From assembly GCF_963678635.1 (NCBI RefSeq), contig NC_087069.1, forward strand, positions 26,092,303-26,156,302: 64,000 nucleotides of DNA. The letters run 5' to 3'. A program made the translations under genes and the position numbers. The stretch's first letter is position 1, and every line of letters starts with the position of its first letter. Below, in pieces: positions 36,597 through 45,936 of this stretch. The notes beneath the pieces were generated by a model. It was not told where the DNA came from. It was given only the letters and a program-made list of their open reading frames with translations, and did not search any database. Origin of the DNA: Symsagittifera roscoffensis. Lineage: Eukaryota; Xenacoelomorpha; Acoela; Convolutidae.

Positions 36597-37235
36597 ATGT
36601 TTCATATTGTAGCAGCTAGCTCCCTGTTCCACAGCATCAACACCCTTAACACAGGGGGAAAAAAGCAATACGAGAGCCTTGTTACAGCAATTCCTGGCCT
36701 ATCCCTTAATAACAACTTGCTGAACCAAGGAAAGAACCTCCGTCGACTACTGGAAGACAGTCCACTGAAGGAGAAAAAAGTGGTTGTGTGGAACGACGTG
36801 GTGAACAACACCATTAGCAGCCACAGAACAAACAACTATCGCCCAGCCGGTGTCGAGGAGCTGACAAACTATTTGAAGACGAAGAAGCAGCAGATATTGG
36901 CGATCGTTTATTGCAGAAGGGAAGGAACGCCCGACTTGTTTAGTCAGCTTCTCGGCACAGGGGTGCTCATTGTTCCAGCTACAAAACTACTACTCTCCAA
37001 GAGCAAGCAAAACAACCCGGAGCAGCTCAAGGAATATTTGAAGCTGCACCAGAGTGCTGATTTGGAGCTGAAATCTCTGCGATTGGTAGTGGCACACAAA
37101 GAAAGGCTGTCAGAGCTGATTGGCAATATCAGGGGCAAACAACAGAGACCATCACAGACAAGGAGGAAGGCGAAAGCAAGACGTGAGCAGAAGCTGAGGG
37201 CAGAGGAAGTGTCTGCGCTTCAAAGACAGGGGTGA
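36597..37235 (+). CDS. Unidentified 212-aa alpha/beta protein upstream of Penelope-like RT
   Basis: An ATG-initiated open frame of 212 codons, much richer in GC than its flanks and therefore unlikely to be chance. The protein shows alternating hydrophobic strands and charged helices: KKVVVWNDVVNN (about 60-71), ILAIVYCRREGTPDLF (about 99-114) and TGVLIVPATKLLLS. It ends in a basic tail rich in RRKAKARREQK. The strand-Asp-Val-Val-Asn-Asn pattern recalls SGNH-hydrolase-like folds, but I see no proven catalytic triad, so no enzyme function is claimed. It lies about 300 bases ahead of, and in the same direction as, the Penelope-like RT. It could be an accessory ORF of that element or of the surrounding transposon. 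Confidence 0.6.
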   Translation: MFHIVAASSLFHSINTLNTGGKKQYESLVTAIPGLSLNNNLLNQGKNLRRLLEDSPLKEKKVVVWNDVVNNTISSHRTNNYRPAGVEELTNYLKTKKQQILAIVYCRREGTPDLFSQLLGTGVLIVPATKLLLSKSKQNNPEQLKEYLKLHQSADLELKSLRLVVAHKERLSELIGNIRGKQQRPSQTRRKAKARREQKLRAEEVSALQRQG

Positions 37236-37282
37236 GAAGAGTGTGATTTGTTTTGCTTTGTGCCTTGTGAGTTTCATTACTC

Positions 37283-38714
37283 GTGGCCTGCAAAACAAGG
37301 ACCACAGTACTTTTGCCTGCTGTTTGGCTCAGACAAATTTTGAAAAGGAAACTAACTTGGAAAATTGTGTTAGACTATTTAAAATTCTTTAAAAAAGTTC
37401 AAGTATCTGTACATAGACTGAAGTTTCTGAGAAAATGTCTGAAAAACGATCTAATACCGGACTTTTTGAAGTTTAGGGTCCCCGAGAACGGGTTTTTTTT
37501 CGGACCAAGCTGTGCATAATTTTCAATTGAAACTACTAAGGACTGAAACTTCTAGGGCAAATGAGGATAGGAAAAGGTACGAGGAGATGCTAAGGAAAGC
37601 AAGATCACTGGTGCAAAAAGAAATTGACAAACAGTGGTGGGCATCCATTTTCCGATTCGTGAGGCGTCAAGTTGAGGCAAGCTTAAATACAACATCAGAA
37701 AACCATAGAAAAAAGTTAGAAAAACTGTCCGAGAGACAAGATAAACCTTTTGGGGGGAGAAATGAGCGATCAGTTAGGGTACTTGATAATATTGAACTGC
37801 CTGAATGGGTATATGAAGTGCTATCAATGGGCCCCAAGCATCCAATTAGAGACAAATTTAACGAAACACATTTTTTGGCGGATATCGACATTTTCCTCTC
37901 TTAATTGAAAAATCAAAAAACATCTGGTGAAACGTTATGTGAAATAGAAGCCGCGGCAAAGGCATATGCAAAAAACGTACGGCAAACCCCAAGAGACAAA
38001 GCCGTTGAAAAAACGAGGAAATATCTCAAAGATAATGGGTTGCTGGCTGTGCCTTTTGATAAGGGGGTTGGTTTTTGCATAATGAGGAAACAAACATATG
38101 AATCAAAGCTGGAATCCTTGTTGCAATCTGCTCAGTTTGTGAAAAAAGATGCAAACACTGATGAGGTGATACTGAAAATTGAGAAAGAACTTAACAAAGA
38201 ATTACTAGCCATGAACAAAAGAGACGAGATAAGTGATCAGTTATATTCTAAGATGAGATCAACAGGGGGGCAACCCGCCCGTTTGTACGGTTTAGCTAAG
38301 GTACACAAGGATGAGACACCCCTACGACCTGTACTATCACTTCCCGGCAGCTCGTATGAGAATCTTAACAAAATGCTTGCAAAGTTTTTTGACAACATCG
38401 ATGGAGCAAATATAGAAACCAATACTAAAGAGGCTAGAGAAAAAATAGAAAACATTGCTCTAGATCCGGATGAAACCATAATATCTCTTGATGTGAAAAG
38501 TTTGTACACCAACGTTCCCCTGAAGGAGGCAATTGAAATTGCTTTACAGAAGCTGTACAGCCAGGAGTCTCCTCCTGAAATTCAAAGAGCAACCATGAAA
38601 AGGTTTTTGAATATGGCGGTCAGCAAAGTATATTTCAAGTGCAATGATTCATGGTATGTACAAGTTGATGGTTTAGCAATGGGCGCGTCCCTCGCTGTAA
38701 TTCTGGCAAACTAA
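37283..38714 (+). pseudogene. Penelope-like element RT, truncated, with frameshift and stop
   Basis: A Penelope-like retroelement reverse transcriptase. The N-terminal region (LRFL/KC-type helix, IPDFLKF) runs to about 37500. A one-base slip at a run of nine T residues near 37500 puts the continuation (VHNFQLKLL...) in the next frame. An in-frame TAA at 37902-37904 interrupts it before KNQKTSGETLCEIEAAAK. Family motifs seen are GPKHPIRDKFNE, PARLYGLAKVHK, PLRPVLSLPGSSYENLNK, SLDVKSLYTNVPL and DGLAMGASLAVILAN. The protein is cut off right after the last motif, so the catalytic Asp pair of the next motif and the GIY-YIG nuclease are missing. The break at about 38711 abuts a minus-strand FLYWCH fragment. 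Confidence 0.9.
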
Positions 38715-39045
38715 TTGTATATACTCGAGGGCATTGTCGTATATATTTCTTAAGAGGTTTGTCGGATCGTGTTTGGTATCTCTCTTAATTTTTTGCCGAA
38801 ATTTTTCCATAGAAATATAGGTTTGTTCATCGTTGTGATTGTGTTCTCCAGGATACTTTTTGATCTTTTTGAAATTTGTCGATGTAAGCAAACGAACCAT
38901 ACAATTTGAGGATTTGTAAGATGAGCATTTCAAGTAAACGGCTTTCGAAGTCTTACAACTGATATTATATCGATAATTTTCATTTTGCCTCTTTTTGAGG
39001 ATATTAATTGAACTTGGTTTTCCATTTGATTTTATGGTGTAAATA
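38712..39045 (-). pseudogene. FLYWCH zinc-finger fragment of MULE transposase N-terminus
   Basis: Minus-strand reading from about 39045 gives KPSSINILKKRQNENYRYN, then a segment with paired cysteines (YLKCSSYKSSNCMVRL), then YPGEHNHNDEQT. The spacing of two Cys and a His-x-His matches a FLYWCH/WRKY-GCM1 zinc finger, the usual N-terminal DNA-binding domain of animal MULE transposases. The frame may begin at an AACAG|G splice acceptor near 39045. It is cut at about 38712 by the truncated Penelope-like element, which runs in the opposite direction. Confidence 0.75.
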
Positions 39046-39325
39046 ACCTGTTTTAATTACATTTGGTAACAATTTAAGCTTGACCTTTTTGGTTTATAAT
39101 GTAAGCTGTACGTTTAGTTTAATACATGCTTAATTATTACGAACAAAAAAAAATACGTTCCAAATCGAGAGTCGATCCGACAACCTACCGCTTTTTGAGC
39201 CAATATGCTACCTTCAAACTAACGATCCATATTGGAACTTGTGCGACAGATTATTTATTTTGGATTTAATGCGACCGATTTATTATTTTGGAACCTATGA
39301 ACGTTGGAACCTATGGGAATTCACC

Positions 39326-39333
39326 TTAGAGGC
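39326..39333. repeat. Right target-site duplication TTAGAGGC
   Basis: Matches 33116-33123. Penelope GIY-YIG coding sequence resumes directly across this site. Confidence 0.8.
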
Positions 39334-39415
39334 TGTTCATATAGAGAAAAACAAGCCCCAATAGCCGAAACGAGTATATGAGCCGAGAGCTCTCACTGAA
39401 GTACTACATTAGTGG
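39326..39415 (+). pseudogene. Penelope-like GIY-YIG fragment (3' tail), continuation of 32703-33123
   Basis: Directly after the right boundary of the 6.2-kb transposon the plus strand reads AVHIEKNKPQ and, one frameshift later, NSRNEYMSRELSLKY. This is the typical C-terminal tail of Penelope GIY-YIG domains (LEALHI...KP.INTRDE..SRELTL). It continues the left half in the same direction. Confidence 0.75.
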
Positions 39416-39763
39416 ACAAAATTTAGCGCAAACTCAGACTTTTAATCCCTAAAACGCTTGTTTTTAATGTTCATTTTGAACAACATTGACTACGAATTTC
39501 AGCTGAATTTATACATGTACCAAAAGCCAAAAAATCAAAGCTACACTCGATGAGAATATCATTAAGTGGTTTCAAAGACTTACCAATACAATGCTACTCT
39601 GAAAATGCCAGAGTGCTTCATCTGCATGAAGTTTTGCATCCGAGCAAACTCTTCCTCAAAAAAGTTTAAAAAATTTAATTATGCGACTTGAAATACTTTG
39701 AAGGAGGAAAATGAATTAATCAGTGTGAAAATTTACCGATACTCGGATATTTCTTGCATTTTC

Positions 39764-40447
39764 ACGCAGTTTGAAAAATTTTATGGAACTGACGATTTCA
39801 GACCAAGTTTATATTGGCAAGTCTTTGAAACCACTTATTCGTAATTTCTTAGAGGGTAGCTCCGATCATTCGATCTTGGTTTATGAAAAAAAATTGGCTG
39901 AAAATCGAATTGGATGTTGTCAAAAAGGGACGTTGAAAATAAGTACAAAACTGAATTTGCGCTCATTTGTTTTCCTTATTGTGGTCCGTTATAGTGCATA
40001 ACAGCTCAATTCTAATTTTATTTTATCGAATTAATACATACAGAAAGAGTGAAAGATATTTATTTAAGCCCATATCTCGAAAAAATTACTCCCAAAATCT
40101 CATTTTCACAATTATGAAATATTCGAAGAAACTCATAAAACTTTATGCTTATCTTTTTCATCTTAAAAAAATATATCCAATTTCATCGATAAAAATTAAT
40201 AATCTGAATTGTTGAACTTTGTTTTTTTTTATTACACTTTTTTGTTTTGTTTACTTTAGTTGTTTTGATTACATTTTATTGAAACCAGTTTATTGAAAAA
40301 AGTTTTGAGGAAACAAAGACTGAGTGAAGGCTTGTTTGAAACGCAGTTTGAAAAACTTTATGGAACTGACCATTTCAGACCAAGATTATATTGGCAAGTC
40401 TTTGAAACCACATATTCATAATTGTTTAGAGGGTAGCTTCGATCCTC
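39764..40447 (+). repeat. Direct repeat of a coding-like 100-bp block
   Basis: GCAGTTTGAAAAATTTTATG at 39764 and its match at 40342 each run about 100 bases and translate alike (FMELTISDQ, YIGKSLKP, LEGS). The second copy leads into LINE copy A, so it may be part of the family 2 5' region. The first is a partial duplicate. Not otherwise recognised. Confidence 0.6.
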
Positions 40448-40454
40448 ATTCGAC

Positions 40455-43185
40455 ATTTCAAAATAAACAACATATAAAAAATATCGTTAACTGGAAACCG
40501 CGCTTCATAGTTCTAAGCAAGAACAAGCCCGGTTTCCAAATCATAGAATTACTGAACTAGCAGCTGTTGTCATTAGTAGAAGAAATAGCAAACTCTAACG
40601 TCGCAATGAAAGCAGCAATGATTCTCCCACATCTGCTGCTCTCCAAAACTAAATTAGAAACAAACGGATCAAATTCTAAAACTCTGAGCAGCCGCATAAT
40701 TTTATGAAAGCGAGGCCTACAAGACGAACTTTTCACTGAAGATAAGGCTCTCTAAATTAGACATCAAAAACAGAAGAAGTGCGAAGTAAACAAGGAAGCT
40801 AAGCAATTCGATAAACCAATGTGTACATGCAACATATCTTCCGCCATTGACTGCCTTTCAGACAAAAAAACAAAAGGAGTGCTTCCTCTAAACTAAGTCA
40901 ATGAAGGAAAAACAGTCCATAGTATCCTGAAAGAAAAACACCAGCCAGCCAGTACAGCGAACACTAACTATATAACTGAAGATAGTGAAGACACAATGCC
41001 ATACCTTCCTTCTATTTTTGAACAAATAAACGCCACGACAGTTCGAAAATCAACCCTGAAAACGCACAGAAGCCACGGTCGCTCAGGTTTAGATGCGTGC
41101 GAATGGAGAAGAATATTAACTCACTTCAACTAGACATCCATTTAGCTTTGCAAAACAATTGCTAAACTATCCTATAAAACAGCCAGTAAAGTTCTCCCCC
41201 ATGAAAACCTAACGTCGGACAACTCGTGTCGCCTGATGACTCTTGACAAAAATTCAGGGGTACGGCCCATTGGTATAGGCGAGATTATGAGAAGAATAAT
41301 TGGCAAAATAACCCAATGTATACAATCAGACCTTAAAAACCTCGGAAAAAATTTCCAACACTCCTGAGGCCAGACGTGTGGAATCAAACATGCTATCCAC
41401 AACTGAGGAACGAATTTGAGAAACCGAAAACGGACGCCATACATTTTAATGATGCAGAAAATGCCTTCAACTCGCTCAATAGAGATCTTGCTCTAAAAAA
41501 TTAGAAATCCCCTGTCCGGCACTACATCTTGCGCTCGCCAACTCATATAAACATTCCTCAAATTTATATATTCAAAAACACGGTTGCACAAATTTATATA
41601 TTCAAAAACCGAAGGCACAATGCAAGGTTATACCCTCGCAATGGCTATGTACAGAATTGGGATAATCCCTTTGATTGAGCTCCTGCAAAAACCAAATTTC
41701 ACCCAAAAATGGTTTGCAGATGACGGAAGCGCTGCAGGTGATCTTAAGAGTCTCAGAGCAAAACTGGACAACCCGGATGTGCACGGAAAGGCTTTCAGAT
41801 ACAATGTGAAGACTTCCAAAGGTCAACTCATAGTAAAGAGTCCTTGGAACGGTTATAGGCACACCATCAGCATGCGATAAATACATTGAAAACGAAATTA
41901 AATAAACAACTACCTTAACTGAAAAGCTTTCCAAAAAAGCAAAAATATCACCACAAAATGCATACTCCTGCTACACAAAGGGAATTCAAAAAAAACTAAG
42001 CTTTCTAGCCAGAACAACTCCGGAAACATTTAAGAAATTGGATGAAAATGAGAAAAACTTGAGAAAGCAGCTACTTCCTAGTATTACTGGTAAAAACTCT
42101 TTAACCGAAGACGATCGCAGTCTTTTTGCACTACCACTAAGAATGGGAGGATTAGACCTCCTCAGTATACAAGGACTTTTCAAGAAATTATGAGTGGTCA
42201 CGAGCCATTTGTGAATCATTAGAAAACAGTGATCCAGAAATAGCTGAAAGGGAACAAACTTTGATGAAGAGAAACATCAATACTGAGAGACAGAACATCT
42301 CATTCTCGAAAAAGGCTAAATTTATGGAGAATTACTCATCAGAAAAAAATGACAAACTGACAATAAGTCTAGCGTCACAGAAAGAGCATCGAATTGGCAA
42401 AGCGCGCTATCCTTAAAAAAATACAATTTTTTCCTCAACAAATCAGAGTTTAAAGATGGATTACATCAGAAATATGGACGGGAACCACCAAACCTTCCCC
42501 ATACATGCCCATGTATTCACACTGACCCACTCTGTTCACTGTCCTAAAAATTGGATAAACTCATCTAAGACATAATGAATTCATTATACCATTGGGAAAC
42601 TCGGACGAAATATGCCATGATGTTGAAATAGAGCCAAAACTTCAATCGTTGGAAGGCAAAAACATTCGCAACAAAACGACCACTACTGAAGATGATGCTC
42701 GACTTGACATTAAGGCAAATGGACTCTGGGGAGGCCAATTCAGCCGAACCTTTTTCGATGTAAAAACTTTAAACCCCATGCTAAATCCTGCCCTAAGACC
42801 ATATCTGACGCCTACAAATGTCATGAGAGTGTCAAAAATTTGAAATACCAACAAAGAATTCTGGATGTGGGACACTAATTTTTGCGTGTACGGGAGGAGC
42901 AGCACCAGGCTCTACAAAAACCGTCCAGGAACTAGCAAAGAAACTAAGCGAAAAACTGAACGAATCGTACTCGGAAACAATAAAAATTATACGAACAAAA
43001 ATAAGTTTTGCTTTTCTGAGGAGTGAAATCCTCTGCCATAGGGGGTGCAAGAATCTTAAAAACACATCCAACAGAGACAATTCTATCTGTGCTATAATCG
43101 AGGAGGGTAGTTTTTAATTGACAGTTCTGTGGATGCATTAAAATTGACTTGATTTATTCATAAAAAATTTCCGATGTATTTATTT
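40455..43185 (+). pseudogene. RLE-class LINE (family 2) copy A, degenerate
   Basis: Plus-strand remains of a single-ORF retrotransposon. Readings are VNWKPRFIVLSKNKPGFQ (40490), LDKNSGVRPIGIGEIMRRII (41245), TMQGYTLAMAMYRIGIIPL (41615) and the active site WFADDGSAAGD (41710). After stops come HDVEIEPKLQSLEG and DARLDIKANGLWGGQFSRTF (42610-42755), followed by FFDVK. The tail is RTKISFAFLR and IIEEGSF, ending near 43115. Many stops and shifts. The 3' flank to 43185 matches the 3' end of copy D. Confidence 0.85.
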
Positions 43186-44519
43186 AGCATTGGTACGGAT
43201 ATATCCAACCTGTGCACGTACAGCCGCATGACCGAAGAGCCCATTTTAACTGACTTCCTTTTTAGGAAACAAAGACTTGATTGAGCGTCAGTCATCACGT
43301 CCTCCAGTCCAAATTTTGGAATTGTATAGACTGTTTTGTTGTGATAGACTAACTGATTCAATAAACTTGTTAAATAAATAAAAAACAGTATTTGATTAAA
43401 GTGCCGGTTTAGCCTAATTGTTGTGATAAACTAATTGAATAGTCTTTGTTCAAATTTACCGCTTTTTTCTGTTCATATCATATGCGCGCTGGACTTTCCT
43501 CTTCTGATTATCTTAACAAATCTCGCTGTCCCAGCTGTACGCGAGTGAAGCTTCCCTTGCATAACTTGACGCAAGAAGGATTGGACAGGTCGAACTACAT
43601 TTCAACGACACCGCAGGTTGTACCGTTCCTACCAATCACTTTTTCGTTTGGTTTTTTTAAACTCTCAGATTTAATTTAAACTCTTTGATTCATTGCCCAA
43701 CCATCTCCCCAATTTTCTACGTAAGAGCTTCTCCGTTGCCTTCGCTGTCTGTGTTTCAGGTGTATGCCCCAATTCCAGGCAAGGCGCATACCTGAATTTT
43801 GACAGAAGCTTGTAATGGGCAAATTAAGGACAAAATATATCCAAATTAGTTCAGTTCAGTTGTTTTTTTGATTTTTAGGTGTTTTGTTGCCTCTATCGAT
43901 CAGCTCATGATGTAATCTTTTTCGATTAATTCGTCTCAAATTTATTAAATCCGCTTATCTTCCAATATTTGTCCAGGCTTTTCTTAAAAGCGTTCTCGAA
44001 TTCTTGAAAGCGTTATCAAACTAGCTCTAGTAAAATCCACAATTCACAATTCACTCTTACCGCGGCGCCACACCCCAAGATCTGTGTGAAACAGTATTAC
44101 AATACAGACAAAAGCGCCTTACTACAGTTACCATTATCGCCGGGCTTAGTGATGATAGGCTGCATCCACGAGAAATTGAGCAAAAATTGAAAAAATTAAT
44201 CATTCTTAATACAACCAAGTTCCAACCCAAAACCCTAATTATCCCCAAAACAATCCAACGCTCCAATAACAATGATGTTAATCGCAATCTCTACATTCAT
44301 AACCATGTGCTGTTTACCTTAATTTAAAAAATTTGTTCACCCACACACACTCATTGTTTCGCCCAATCTTAACATAAATCTAGCCCCTCAAATGTTCTGC
44401 CGAGGTGACATCCACTTCTCGATTTCTGATGAATTCTTTACAAATTTTCTTGCTTATATTGTTTATAAATTCTCTTGATAATCTGACGATACCGTTCCTC
44501 TTCAAATATTGTCCGATCA

Positions 44520-45936
44520 AACACATTGTATCATATGCAACAACCACCTACATGACCGTGGAATTTGGTGCACAACATGCGCAGCCTACATGCATGTAAA
44601 ATGCCGCAACCTTAACCGAGCCAGCGACCACGACTAAAATTTTAGCTGCATTCGCTGCACCTCCCTTGCTACAGACAACTCTACAACTGACGTTCAAGCC
44701 CCTCGAACTCAACCTCAACAAGCTCCTTCGACCAACGATCAAAATCCTGACATCAAAAGAGCAACAAAACTATAACAGCCACACCCGAACCCTGGTCAAA
44801 TCCCGCACCTGAACTAAAAGATAAAATAAGAACGATCTACAGCCAGGTGGTGCACTGGAAACCAGTCTTCATGATCCTCGCAAAAAAAACAGAGTTGGGT
44901 TTAACTTTTTAGAAACTCTAAATAGAACCATCAACTCGTTAATTGAAACGCAAGAAACCACATACGCAATAAACGCAACAATGATATTCCCTCACTTCAT
45001 GCAATGCAAAACCAAATCAGAGAGTGATAGTTCGAACTCGAAAACAAAAGCAAGAAGGCTCAAGCAATGGCATAAGGGCGAACTGGACGAACTTTTCAAC
45101 GAGGGAAAAGCGCTGCAAATGCGCTTGGCAATGAGTAAGAAAAAGAAAGTAGAAACTGAAGCACAGCAATCAAATAAATAAATTAGCACCGGAAAACTAT
45201 CGAGTGCTATTGCTAAATTAACTGATACGTGCTTAGGGAGTTCTCTCACTCGAGGAAAACGTCAAAGGTCAAACTGTTGAGCAAATCCTCATCGATAAGC
45301 ACCCTCCCACGGAGCCAGTAAACAGCACTATATAACATCATGCTCCGAAGATACAACCCCTTTCCACTCATCCACATACGAGCAAATGAACGCCCAAAAA
45401 ATTAGGAAGGCTGCCATGACAACCCATGGTTCTCAGGTCTGGATGCAAATGAGTGGAGACGCATACCAACGCATTTTGGTCAACAGTCAGTTGAAATATC
45501 AAACAAATTAGGCAAAATCGGACGGAAAATATCAACAGAAACACTAAGTTGTGAGCTTGTTGAACCATATAATGTCTGGCGACTAATTCCACTTGATAAA
45601 AACCCAGGAGTTAGGCCAATTGGCATAGGCAAAATCATCCGCACAATAATAGGTAGTACGATGACAAAGTGCTTAAAAAAAGAACTTATGGTACTCGGAT
45701 CGAATTACCAACTATGCCTTGGCCAAAAAAGTAGCATTGAATATGCAATTCAAACGCCTAGGAAGCAATACGAGAAAACAGATTCCGATGCAAAACTACT
45801 GAAAAACGCGGAAAATGCGTTTAACTCCCTAAACCGGAAACTGGCTTTAAAAAAAAACATAGCAAATATATGCCCTTCTATGATACCCGCTATACAGAAC
45901 TCATGCTCTAATCCATCCAAACTCTTCGTAACCCTC
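44520..45936 (+). pseudogene. RLE-class LINE (family 2) copy B, 5' part with PHD-like finger
   Basis: Starts with a cysteine-rich segment: CNNHLHDRGIWCTTCA, AYMHVKCRNL and CIRC (44535-44660). This is a PHD-like zinc-binding pattern. After the linker TDNSTTDVQAP comes the family 2 N-terminal domain, then LDKNPGVRPIGIGKIIRTII (45595). Reading stops after NPSKLFVT at 45925, where the sequence jumps back to the linker and copy C begins. Confidence 0.8.

Larger units (their letters stand above)
33124..39325. mobile_element. 6.2-kb MULE-like DNA transposon with nested retroelements
   Basis: Both ends are inverted copies. The left end reads GGTGCGTATTCATAGG and the right end, on the minus strand, GGTGAATTCCCATAGG. 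Both continue into related arrays of a TTCCAAAATAAATAAT...GTCGCACAA motif over roughly 110 bases. An 8-bp duplication TTAGAGGC flanks it exactly (33116-33123 and 39326-39333). Inside are a FLYWCH fragment and a MULE transposase C-terminus on the minus strand, an insert with a Penelope-like RT on the plus strand, and an RLE reverse transcriptase. The 8-9 bp duplication plus FLYWCH and MULE signatures support a Mutator-like element. The noncoding remainder (33240-33620 and 39046-39215) shows nothing beyond A-runs and a TATAG microsatellite at about 33507-33531. Confidence 0.8.

Noticed and set aside
38673-38711. C-terminal extension of the FLYWCH frame (LVCQNYSEG)
   Set aside because: These residues are the antisense of the Penelope ASLAVILAN motif, past the insertion boundary.
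39168-39218. tRNA-like minus-strand sequence with TAGCATATTGG and GGATCGACTCT
   Set aside because: The two boxes are only about 20 bases apart and the arms do not fold. It lies inside the transposon terminal region.
44420-44440. CTGATGA strings as hammerhead ribozyme cores (several places, such as 6582, 25598, 44426, 54798)
   Set aside because: None has the paired GAAA and stem arrangement needed. They are single chance motifs or lie in coding sequence.
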